A DNA stretch of 64,000 nt from CBDATB01 sp965199745. Lineage in GTDB: Bacteria > Bacteroidota > Bacteroidia > Cytophagales > Flammeovirgaceae. The stretch lies in contig CBDATB010000012.1 of the NCBI GenBank assembly GCA_965199745.1, forward strand, positions 372,001-436,000, read 5' to 3'. The notes under the pieces were generated by a model. The model was not told the origin of the DNA and ran no database searches. It saw only the letters and a program-made list of their open reading frames with translations. How positions within the stretch are numbered: position 1 is the first letter of the stretch; the number at the start of each line of letters is the position of its first letter. Position numbers and translations under genes: made by a program. This document shows positions 27,101-34,200 of this stretch, one piece after another.

Positions 27101-27308
27101 CCTAACCAATAAGCTGGCACACTTAAATTCTCTTACCCAAATTAGTGACAACAGACCAACAGTGCAGGCAGAGGCTGTCAGAGCTGAGCTAACAAAACGG
27201 ATAGATGAGCAACTCAGTGCTTGGAAACAAATTCGGGAGCAGCAAATCCCTACTCTAAATCGTTTGATTAGAGAGAGTGCTATCGATTTTATTTCTTCAC
27301 AAGAATAG
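24171..27308 (+). CDS. secreted BNR/VPS10-type beta-propeller protein
   Basis: A signal peptide (about 1-22) precedes a long region of BNR/Asp-box repeats of the form S-x-D-x-G-x-T-W (for example SKDGGKTWKK, SIDGGDTWKN, SDNAGKTWKK), spanning about residues 40-740 and probably forming two sortilin-like propellers. The start RWRSIGPFRGGRSAAVTGV is typical of a large Bacteroidota family annotated as glycosyl hydrolase. Residues 900-1045 are helical. The repeats give a fold, not an activity; a sialidase function is not supported because no catalytic set is recognisable. No type IX secretion C-terminal domain is visible. Confidence 0.85.
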   Translation: MKTLLLSLLVTVFLFPFRDAFSQRRKSNKKSVAVIVSYDTAYYASAIRWRSIGPFRGGRSAAVTGVLGKPLLFYFGATGGGVWRTKDGGNTWENISDGYFGGSIGSIEVSASDNNVIYVGGGEVTVRGNVSYGYGVWKSVDAGKTWFFSGLPNSKHIPRIRVHPDNPDLVYAAVLGDLFKSSNERGVYRSKDGGKTWKKILFANADAGAVDLTFDSSNPRILYATTWRVRRTPHSLESGGKGSALWKSIDGGDTWKNISANAGLPKGLWGIAGVTVSPRNSERVWAIIENKAGGVFRSDNAGKTWKKVNDTRALRQRAWYYTRIYADTKDEDIVYVLNVDYHKSTDSGKTFKAYRAPHGDHHDLWIAPEDNQRIIVGDDGGAQVSFDGGNNWTSYHNQPTAQFYRVTTDNAFPYRIYGAQQDNSTVRIAHRTVGTYITSKDWEATAGGESAHIAIHPKNNDLVYGGSYGGFLTRIDHTLDEVTAVNVWPDNPMGYGAEGMKYRFQWNFPIFFSPYNPNVLYTTSNRWHKSTNGGQSWEIISPDLTRNDSTKLVSSGGSITKDNTGVEYYATVFAATESRVEKGLLWSGSDDGLIYISRNGGQDWQNVTPANLPEWMMINSIEVDPFVEGGAYVAGTRYKMGDYQPYIYVTKDYGKIWTKKVSGIDRNDFTRVVRADPKREGLLYAGTESGVYVSFDDGASWSSLQLNLPIVPITDLAVKNDNLIAATQGRSFWLIDDLTVLHQLNDQVGRTNFYLYQPMPSYRMGGGQVKESRTAGQNHPGGVMVHFWLANEDTSQVLTLSFLEEDGDTIKTFSTHAKEKKNKLKVKKGGNCFVWDMRYQDAQDFEGMVMWWGSMAGPKAVPGNYRVNMCVGDNEQTRNFAILSRPNSSASKEDMQAQFDFLMKTNSKVSEAHMAIRAIRKMKKQVQGFLQRVAKDSTRQVIMKKAKNLIEQATEIEKTLYQTQNRSRQDPLNFPIRLTNKLAHLNSLTQISDNRPTVQAEAVRAELTKRIDEQLSAWKQIREQQIPTLNRLIRESAIDFISSQE

Positions 27309-27435
27309 CAATAGTAGTGATGGTTATCAGTTTGGTGGGAGTAATACGATTGACGATGTGGCACGGGACAAGGGCAACACCAACAGTAATGCTCGGTCGC
27401 ATCATTTCGGTGTTTGGCTTTCGAGTGTTAATGAA

Positions 27436-27681
27436 TCAAACTTCTTCATAATCTATATAATCGCCTCCCTGAAAATTTTTTTTCTGAGTGTTTTCATTGT
27501 TTATAATATGAATGTTTCCCTCAGCTTGAGGGTTTTGCCGTGTCCTCTGCTGCTTTTTAAATTCTTTGGCTATTTTTTTGCCCAGCAACCAAAGAATTAT
27601 ACGCAAAGCATACCGCACGAAGAGACTGCCCACATAAATAACTAAGAATCCAATAAGTAAAAATTTAATCACTAATCCCAT
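27436..27681 (-). CDS. DUF4834 family small membrane protein
   Basis: An 81-residue protein with one N-terminal membrane helix (about residues 4-34), a basic middle region and the conserved C-terminal ending GGDYIDYEEV that marks DUF4834 in Bacteroidota. The function is unknown. It lies alone on the minus strand between two plus-strand genes. The antisense frame is also open but lacks family features. Confidence 0.75.
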   Translation of the reverse strand: MGLVIKFLLIGFLVIYVGSLFVRYALRIILWLLGKKIAKEFKKQQRTRQNPQAEGNIHIINNENTQKKNFQGGDYIDYEEV

Positions 27682-27748
27682 AATTGACAGAGAATATTAA
27701 AATTTCATGTTACACAGAGATCACTCAGACTCAATTTTTGAGATAAAA

Positions 27749-27756
27749 TACCTTTG
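27749..27756 (+). promoter_or_regulatory. possible gyrB promoter -7 box
   Basis: TACCTTTG followed by C matches the strong Bacteroidota -7 element and lies about 140 bases before the gyrB ATG. A second, weaker box TATCTTTA is at 27860-27867, closer to the gene. Either or both could be used. Confidence 0.45.
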
Positions 27757-27894
27757 CTACATACTTTTGAAAGCTAAAGTAGAAAAAAATTATTAGCTTA
27801 AATCCAATTAAAGCCAAAAAAATAATAACTTTAAAATATTTTTCTATCGAGACGAAAAATATCTTTATTTTATCCTAAAACATTAAAAAAATCA

Positions 27895-29850
27895 ATGCCA
27901 GAACAAGATCAGCAAACACAGTATTCGGAAGAGAATATTCAGGTATTAGAAGGTTTAGAGGCAGTGCGGAAACGACCAGCTATGTATATTGGCGATATTG
28001 GCATCAAAGGCTTGCATCATTTGATGTGGGAAGTTGTTGATAATTCTATTGATGAGGCTATGGCGGGTCATTGCGATGAAATATATGTAACTGTCTATCC
28101 TGATAATTCTGTATCTGTTTCCGATAACGGACGGGGTATTCCAACTGGAATGCATCCTAGAGAAAAGAAATCTGCACTGGAAGTAGTTATGACAGTTTTA
28201 CATGCTGGTGGTAAGTTCGACAAAGATACTTACAAGGTATCAGGTGGTCTGCACGGAGTGGGTGTCTCTTGTGTAAATGCTTTGTCGTCGAAATTGAAAG
28301 CTACTGTACACAGAGAAGGAAAAATTTTTCAACAATCCTACCGTCGTGGCATTCCTCAGGGCGAGGTAGAAGTAATTGGAGAGACTGATAAACACGGCAC
28401 TACGATACACTTCTGGCCCGATAGTGATATATTTCAGATACTAACGTATAAACATGCGACTGTTGTTACTAGGCTAAGGGAGCTGTCTTTTTTAAATGCG
28501 GGTCTTAAAATTATACTTACCGACCGGCGTCATCGCAGTGCAGAAGAGAATTTTTCAATAGATACTTTCTATTCTGAGGGGGGGCTAAGAGAGTTTGTTG
28601 CTTATCTTGATTCTACCCGACAAACCTTATTGCCTGGCCCTGTCTATATGAAAGGCGAAAAGTCTAATATCGTAGTACAAGTAGCTTTGCTATACAATAC
28701 CTCTTTCTCTGAGCATGTATTTTCTTATGTTAATAATATTAATACGCATGAAGGAGGTACGCATGTATCAGGCTTTCGTCGCGCATTGACTCGCACCTTG
28801 AAAAGTTATGCCGAGAAAAATGGTATGCTCGATAAGATGAAGGTAGAAATTAGTGGTGATGATTTTCGCGAAGGACTTACTGCCGTGATTTCTGTAAAAG
28901 TTTCCGAGCCTCAGTTTGAGGGACAGACTAAAACCAAGCTCGGTAATTCTGAAGTGATGGGTGCTGTTGACGTTACAGTAGGTGATGTATTGCATACCTA
29001 TTTGGAAGAGAACCCCAAACACGCTAAGATTATTGTCGATAAGGTAGTACTCGCTGCTCAAGCTCGCCATGCTGCTCGCAAGGCTAGGGAGATGGTACAG
29101 CGTAAGAATGTATTAATTAGCAATAGCCTGCCGGGCAAACTCTCCGACTGTTCTGAAAAAGATCCCTTAATATGTGAAATTTACTTGGTAGAGGGCGATT
29201 CAGCAGGTGGGTCGGCAAAGCAAGGTAGAGACAGAGCTTTTCAGGCAATTTTACCACTGAGAGGTAAGATATTAAATGTAGAAAAAGCACAAGAATACAA
29301 AATCTATGATAATGAAGAAATAAAAAATATGATCATGGCACTGGGGGTGAGCTTCGGTACTGAAGAAGATGAAAAAGAGCTAAACTTACAGAAGTTGCGC
29401 TACCATAAAATCATTATTATGACCGATGCTGATGTAGATGGTAGCCATATCCGTACATTGATATTGACTTTTTTTTTCCGATATATGAAGGCAATTATTG
29501 AGTACGGTTATTTGTATATCGCCCAACCCCCATTGTATCTGGTTAAAAAAGGCAAAAAAGAGCAGTATTGTTGGACAGAGGGGCAAAGAGAGCAGGCAGT
29601 AAAAGAGTTATTAGGTGGTATGGGCAGAGAGAGCAGTGTGAGTGTACAACGCTACAAAGGCCTGGGAGAAATGAATCCTGAGCAGCTTTGGAATACTACT
29701 ATGAGTCCTGAAAACCGAAGCCTCAAGCGGGTAGATATAAACTCCGCAGCCGAATCCGATCATCTGTTTTCTATGCTCATGGGTGATGAGGTGGCCCCCC
29801 GTCGTGAGTTTATTGAGCAAAATGCGCATTATGCCAATTTAGATATATGA
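27895..29850 (+). CDS. gyrB: DNA gyrase subunit B
   Basis: The ATPase subunit of gyrase, a type II topoisomerase that introduces negative supercoils. The GHKL ATPase motifs are intact (EVVDNSIDEAMAG, DNGRGIP, GGLHGVGVSCVNAL), as are the TOPRIM motifs (EGDSAGGSAKQGRD and DADVDGSHIRTL) and the C-terminal QRYKGLGEMNPEQLW. The 651 residues fit GyrB without the long insertion found in proteobacteria; the overall pattern favours GyrB over ParE. It is followed after 29 bases by a small lipoprotein gene that is probably co-transcribed. Confidence 0.96.
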   Translation: MPEQDQQTQYSEENIQVLEGLEAVRKRPAMYIGDIGIKGLHHLMWEVVDNSIDEAMAGHCDEIYVTVYPDNSVSVSDNGRGIPTGMHPREKKSALEVVMTVLHAGGKFDKDTYKVSGGLHGVGVSCVNALSSKLKATVHREGKIFQQSYRRGIPQGEVEVIGETDKHGTTIHFWPDSDIFQILTYKHATVVTRLRELSFLNAGLKIILTDRRHRSAEENFSIDTFYSEGGLREFVAYLDSTRQTLLPGPVYMKGEKSNIVVQVALLYNTSFSEHVFSYVNNINTHEGGTHVSGFRRALTRTLKSYAEKNGMLDKMKVEISGDDFREGLTAVISVKVSEPQFEGQTKTKLGNSEVMGAVDVTVGDVLHTYLEENPKHAKIIVDKVVLAAQARHAARKAREMVQRKNVLISNSLPGKLSDCSEKDPLICEIYLVEGDSAGGSAKQGRDRAFQAILPLRGKILNVEKAQEYKIYDNEEIKNMIMALGVSFGTEEDEKELNLQKLRYHKIIIMTDADVDGSHIRTLILTFFFRYMKAIIEYGYLYIAQPPLYLVKKGKKEQYCWTEGQREQAVKELLGGMGRESSVSVQRYKGLGEMNPEQLWNTTMSPENRSLKRVDINSAAESDHLFSMLMGDEVAPRREFIEQNAHYANLDI

Positions 29851-29879
29851 TAGATTAATAGAATAACTAATTAAAATAA

Positions 29880-30107
29880 ATGAAAAGAAAAATTTTAAAT
29901 ATATTAGTCCTTATTGCTATTATGTTTTTTGGTGCCTGTATTGGTGAACATAATAAAGCACCTAATAAGGGTCGTAACCTCGATAGTAAGCGTATTTATG
30001 GTAATAAAGGAGGTACTCCTTTACAACTGGCTAATAAGTATCCTGAAGACGACGGTACCGCGGCGCAGAGAGCTAATAAAATTAGAGAAAAGTTATTCCC
30101 GAAGTAG
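29880..30107 (+). CDS. small lipoprotein
   Basis: A 75-residue protein with a clear lipoprotein signal (lipobox FGAC, Cys20). The 55-residue mature peptide is hydrophilic, rich in Asn, Lys and Gly, and ends in a charged helix (AQRANKIREKLF). It starts 29 bases after the gyrB stop, so it probably shares the gyrB transcript. I do not recognise a family. Confidence 0.65.
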   Translation: MKRKILNILVLIAIMFFGACIGEHNKAPNKGRNLDSKRIYGNKGGTPLQLANKYPEDDGTAAQRANKIREKLFPK

Positions 30108-30225
30108 AAATTTTGTCAGCCCAATGAGTTTAGGCGGCTAATAGCAATCAAGCAAGCTGTCGATACAGTACCAGATATAATTGTATATTGTTTTTATATA
30201 AAGTCAAATATTTTACTTATTGTCT

Positions 30226-31170
30226 ATGCAACGCACACTATCCTACTGCAATGGCGATAAAATGCCACTGTTAGGCTTAGGTACTTGGTGTGCTGCCAGA
30301 AGTTCGATCTATCGAGCCATTCGTGAGGCAATAGCTGCAGGCTACCGCCACATAGACTGTGCACCCATTTACGGCAACGAAAAGGAAATAGGGCAAGCTC
30401 TCAATGATGCTTTTAAAGCTGGAGATGTTCGCAGGGAAGATCTTTGGGTAACTTCTAAGCTTTGGGGAAACAATCACGGTAGGGAAAACGTTTTGCCAGC
30501 ACTGCAAAAAACTTTACAAGATTTACAACTTAACTATCTTGATTTGTACTTGATCCATTGGCCAGTAGCCATTAAGCATGAGGTAAAAAATTTTCCCGAA
30601 AACGGAGCAGATTTTTTAACATTAGAAGAGCAACCGCTTGCAGACACTTGGCAAGGCATGGAGGATTGTTTGCACCAAGATTTTAGCAGACATATTGGTG
30701 TTTCTAATTTTAGCACTAAAAAACTTACTGCCCTACTGCAAGTTGCTCAAGCAGCACCTGAGGTTAATCAGGTGGAATTACACCCTTACCTTCAGCAAAA
30801 TAGTTTATTAGCTTTTTGTACGCAAAAAAATGTTTTTTTAACTGCCTACACGCCTCTTGGCAGACCTAATCCTAGGTCAGGAGCTTTGCGTTTGTTAGCA
30901 CATGATCTTATATTGAAAATTGCCGAGAAACACGCAGCTAGCCCTGCTCAAATTGTGCTTGCTTGGGGCATGCACAGAAAAACGGCTGTTATTCCTAAAT
31001 CTGTTAACCCCAGACGTATTCGTGAAAACTTCCGTGCCTTATCTGTTTGTTTGGATGAGGAAGATATGCAGCAAATACAAAAACTGGACGAAAACAAACG
31101 TTATGTTGATGGCAGTTTTTACGCAATGTCTGGTTCTCCTTATACTCCCAATAATATATGGGACGAGTAA
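30226..31170 (+). CDS. aldo/keto reductase
   Basis: An NADPH-dependent TIM-barrel oxidoreductase reducing aldehydes or ketones. The catalytic tetrad is present: Asp and Tyr in RHIDCAPIYGNE, Lys in VTSKLWGNNHG, and His in YLIHWPV. The cofactor-binding segment near the C-terminus (IPKSVNPRRIRENF) is also typical. The ATG at 30226 gives 314 residues, family length; an in-frame TTG two codons earlier is less likely. The 118 bases before it separate it from the small lipoprotein gene. The substrate is unknown. Confidence 0.93.
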   Translation: MQRTLSYCNGDKMPLLGLGTWCAARSSIYRAIREAIAAGYRHIDCAPIYGNEKEIGQALNDAFKAGDVRREDLWVTSKLWGNNHGRENVLPALQKTLQDLQLNYLDLYLIHWPVAIKHEVKNFPENGADFLTLEEQPLADTWQGMEDCLHQDFSRHIGVSNFSTKKLTALLQVAQAAPEVNQVELHPYLQQNSLLAFCTQKNVFLTAYTPLGRPNPRSGALRLLAHDLILKIAEKHAASPAQIVLAWGMHRKTAVIPKSVNPRRIRENFRALSVCLDEEDMQQIQKLDENKRYVDGSFYAMSGSPYTPNNIWDE

Positions 31171-31187
31171 AATATTGATGTTATAAT

Positions 31188-32192
31188 CTAAGCGTTTTGT
31201 TCTTTTTTTCTGGAAAACAGCAAAATCAATACAAAACTGAGTCCTCCTGTGAGAAAAATAGCTACTAATTGTGAGCTGTGCATGAGAAAAGCGAAGTTTT
31301 TACCTGTATATTTTGTTAGTCCGTAGGCTGCTAAAGTAAAACCCACAAACAAATGATAGGACCCTGTGCCGCCGGGAGTAGGCACTACCATACCCAGACC
31401 AGCCATAATCATCACTGTGCCGGCAGCAAGCATTCCTAAATTGGCAGTTTCTTCCATACTGAAAAAAATCACATAACACATTAGGTAATACATCATCCAT
31501 ATAATGAGTGTATGGATCAAGTAGTGTAACTGAGTGGGTCTATCTAGTTTTTTTATACTTAGAAAACCCTTTTTGATCCCTGTAAAAAATCGCTGAATTT
31601 TTTGGTAGAGAGTTAAGTGCCGAAAAAGTTGTCGTTTCAGAAATAAAATAATCAAGGTAAATAAGCATATCAAGCTCAAAACAGCTATAAATATCAGTTT
31701 GTCATAAATAAGCGGAAAAGCCTTTGTGATTTGTTGTACTAAGAAAGTACCAATTTTATCAAATTCGGCAACAAGTACTAGGGCAGTTATAGCCATTAAA
31801 ATAATCATATCAAATATTCGTTCTGTCAGGACAGTGCCAAAGGAAACTTCAATAGGTGTTTGGTTCATTTTTTTCAACACGCCACAGCGCACAACCTCAC
31901 CTATTCTAGGTACGAAAATATTCCCGAAATAACCGACCATAACCGCTAGAAAAGACTGATATATAGGTACTTGATAGCCTAGTGGCTTTAAGGCTATAGA
32001 CCAGCGCCAGCCCCTACTCAGGTGGCTGATGAGAGAAATTAAGATTGAGAATATGACCCATTTAAAATCGACTTTTCTAAATGCGGCGAGCATTGTCTCG
32101 GCATTTTGGTCTTTGTACACATACCAGAGCAATAAGACGGCAAAACTGACTGATAATAAGTATTTAAGCATGGAGAAAATTTTCTTCCTCAT
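31188..32192 (-). CDS. LPG-synthase-type membrane protein (flippase-like, UPF0104)
   Basis: A polytopic membrane protein of about 334 residues with eight to nine helices that matches the lysylphosphatidylglycerol synthetase membrane domain family. Diagnostic segments are SHLSRGWRWSIALKPLG, GYFGNIFVPRIGEVVRCGVL and the late VVPTPGGTGSYH. Without the aminoacyl-transfer domain such proteins are thought to flip or carry lipids. The ATG at 32190-32192 is preferred over an upstream in-frame TTG at 32222. It follows panD by 54 bases, probably in one operon, although the two functions have no obvious link. Confidence 0.82.
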   Translation of the reverse strand: MRKKIFSMLKYLLSVSFAVLLLWYVYKDQNAETMLAAFRKVDFKWVIFSILISLISHLSRGWRWSIALKPLGYQVPIYQSFLAVMVGYFGNIFVPRIGEVVRCGVLKKMNQTPIEVSFGTVLTERIFDMIILMAITALVLVAEFDKIGTFLVQQITKAFPLIYDKLIFIAVLSLICLFTLIILFLKRQLFRHLTLYQKIQRFFTGIKKGFLSIKKLDRPTQLHYLIHTLIIWMMYYLMCYVIFFSMEETANLGMLAAGTVMIMAGLGMVVPTPGGTGSYHLFVGFTLAAYGLTKYTGKNFAFLMHSSQLVAIFLTGGLSFVLILLFSRKKEQNA

Positions 32193-32246
32193 AAGCAATT
32201 TACATTCATCCAGATGTAGCAAATAAGTAATAAAGAGGGGGTGTTA

Positions 32247-32597
32247 TTATTTTATCAGTTGGTTGTTAGCACTCGGAAAAACAATAATAGGTTTAAAAGT
32301 TTTTGACTTTTTCTTTTTAATCTTTCCATAGGAAATAATGATCAATATATCTCCTATTTGTGCTTTCCTGGCAGCAGCTCCATTGAGGCAAATGACTCCG
32401 CTGTGTTTTTCTCCGGTAATTACATAAGTCTCAAAGCGAGCACCGTTATTGTTGTTAACTACCTGCACTTTTTCGCCTTCTATCAAATCGGCGGCTTCCA
32501 TCAGCTTTTCGTCAACTGTGATACTACCTTCATAGTTCAATTCTGTATGCGTAACAACTGCTTTATGTATTTTAGACTTTAGTACTTCAATATACAT
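32247..32597 (-). CDS. panD: aspartate 1-decarboxylase proenzyme
   Basis: Makes beta-alanine from aspartate for pantothenate and coenzyme A. The proenzyme cuts itself between Gly24 and Ser25 (YEGSITVD), and the new N-terminal Ser becomes the pyruvoyl cofactor. The later NGAAARKAQIGD motif is also conserved. The ATG at 32595-32597 gives 116 residues starting MYIEVLKSKIH, which matches the family start; an upstream in-frame TTG would add six residues without support. No other pan genes are in the window. Confidence 0.95.
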   Translation of the reverse strand: MYIEVLKSKIHKAVVTHTELNYEGSITVDEKLMEAADLIEGEKVQVVNNNNGARFETYVITGEKHSGVICLNGAAARKAQIGDILIIISYGKIKKKKSKTFKPIIVFPSANNQLIK

Positions 32598-32729
32598 GTT
32601 AAAAATATTTTGCAATAAGAAAACTTGATTGGCACTAGTATTTCAACTATTATTATGAAACGGTCTAAAGACTGTTGGGTCTGTTGTTTTATCTACAAAT
32701 AATAATGTAAGATATGCAACTAACTGCTA

Positions 32730-32737
32730 CAAAGGTA
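32730..32737 (-). promoter_or_regulatory. probable panD promoter -7 box
   Basis: On the minus strand the sequence is TACCTTTG, identical to the strong Bacteroidota -7 element. It predicts a leader of about 125 bases before panD. A well-placed -33 TTG is not seen. Confidence 0.45.
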
Positions 32738-32773
32738 CACAAAAAGTTTTATTAAGTATTAACCACTTTGACT

Positions 32774-33577
32774 ATGATCAAACTAAGCGATATTATTATT
32801 TACCCGATTAAATCATGTGCCGGCATTCACTTGCAGGAAAGCCGTTTTGAACCGCAGGGTTTGGTTTATGACAGACGCTGGGTTTTGGTAGATCGGTCGG
32901 GGGTTTTTCTATCTCAGCGAAAAATTCCTAAAATGGCACTAATTAATACTGCTCTGACAGAGCTAACACTTGAGGTGAGTGCTTTTGAGTGGGAAAATTT
33001 ATATATTCCACTTCACCCTGAGTCTTATGAGTCAATTCAGAGTATACGTGTGTGGGATGATACTTGCGATGTCGGTTTGCTAGGTAGGCATTATGATCGT
33101 TGGTTCAGCGACTATTTACAATTTCCGTGTGTCCTAGCTCAAATGCTCCCTGAGACCAGAAGAAAAATCCCTATTCATTACAATCGGGCAGAAGATACTG
33201 TGAGCTTTGCAGATGGTTTTCCTCACTTATTGCTTTCGGAAGAGAGTCTAGCTGATTTGAATCAGCGCCTTGAAATGCCGGTTACAATGGAACGCTTCAG
33301 GCCAAATCTGGTGGTAGCAGGGGTTCAGCCTTTTGAAGAGGATAAGTGGCAATCAATTAGAATAGGTGAGGTAATCTTTGAGGCAGTTGAGCCTTGTGCA
33401 AGGTGCATTATGGTAACGATAGATCCTAAAACGGGGACTAAAACTGGAAACGAGCCTCTTCGTACTTTAGCTACTTACAGAAAGAAAAACAAAAAAATTC
33501 TATTTGGGCAAAATCTTATACATCATCAAAGTGGAGTAATAAGGACAGGAGACTCTTTGTTGGTTAATAGCTGTTAA
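32774..33577 (+). CDS. MOSC domain protein (YcbX/mARC-like)
   Basis: An N-terminal MOSC beta-barrel domain (about 1-120, starting LSDIIIYPIKSC) is followed by the MOSC domain (about 125-265), which binds molybdenum cofactor. The conserved Cys lies in VEPCARCIMVTIDP. In relatives such as YcbX and mARC the protein reduces N-hydroxylated compounds. No C-terminal ferredoxin is present, so an outside electron donor is needed. The ATG at 32774 gives 267 residues; an in-frame TTG at 32768 is less likely. It converges with the DUF4290 gene with 7 bases between stops. Confidence 0.88.
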   Translation: MIKLSDIIIYPIKSCAGIHLQESRFEPQGLVYDRRWVLVDRSGVFLSQRKIPKMALINTALTELTLEVSAFEWENLYIPLHPESYESIQSIRVWDDTCDVGLLGRHYDRWFSDYLQFPCVLAQMLPETRRKIPIHYNRAEDTVSFADGFPHLLLSEESLADLNQRLEMPVTMERFRPNLVVAGVQPFEEDKWQSIRIGEVIFEAVEPCARCIMVTIDPKTGTKTGNEPLRTLATYRKKNKKILFGQNLIHHQSGVIRTGDSLLVNSC

Positions 33578-33584
33578 ACTTTAT

Positions 33585-34193
33585 TTACTTTTTCTTTTTT
33601 TTTGCTTTTTTGTTATTTGTCTGTCCTTTGTTGCGTTCGCTGTTGTTAAAGAGTTTGTGGTTTTTGTTAAACCGCTCGCTTAGGTCAATAGTACCTTTTG
33701 AGAGTTCTTTAATATGTTCTACAATAACACTTCCATCTACCACTTCTTTGTTCCATGTAGTGTAGAAAGTTTTCATGATTTTTCCGATATTGGTGGCGGT
33801 AGCTTCTTTTTCTTCTTTTGTGGGGCATTCGGCGGCTTTTTCTATCAGCAGTTCTATGTTTCTTCCGTAATGTCTATGTTTCAATTTGTACGCGTGGTAT
33901 GCGAGTTTTTTTGGTTTTTGTATCAAGACACTTTGGTCGGGAGCCGGGTAAGGCGCGTCTATGCTGAGTTCAAGGTTAGACATTAGATGGAGGTGGTCCC
34001 ATATCCTTTGTAGGCTATCGTTACTTGGCTCTTTGACTGAAGGGTTGAATTGCTTCATGAGTTTTACCAACACATAAGCATGCTTAGTTCTTTCTTCCTT
34101 TATTTCAAACTCACAGATGTACTTTGTCAGCTTTTGAACATTTCTTCCGTATTCTTTTAGGACAAGATGGGGGCGTGAACTATTGTATTCCAT
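33585..34193 (-). CDS. DUF4290 family protein
   Basis: A 202-residue cytoplasmic protein, mostly helical, matching the Bacteroidota family DUF4290 (start MEYNSSRPHLVLKEYGRNVQ). The last 30 residues are low-complexity and strongly basic, ending in a run of Lys, suggesting nucleic-acid or ribosome contact. It starts 7 bases after the stop of the helicase gene and is surely co-transcribed with it. The function is unknown; the linkage hints at a role in DNA metabolism. Confidence 0.8.
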   Translation of the reverse strand: MEYNSSRPHLVLKEYGRNVQKLTKYICEFEIKEERTKHAYVLVKLMKQFNPSVKEPSNDSLQRIWDHLHLMSNLELSIDAPYPAPDQSVLIQKPKKLAYHAYKLKHRHYGRNIELLIEKAAECPTKEEKEATATNIGKIMKTFYTTWNKEVVDGSVIVEHIKELSKGTIDLSERFNKNHKLFNNSERNKGQTNNKKAKKKKK

Positions 34194-34200
34194 TGTAGTT

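Noticed and set aside
27277..27645. 122-codon plus-strand ORF after the BNR gene
   Set aside because: It overlaps the end of the BNR gene and is antisense to DUF4834, which has family features; its product has none.
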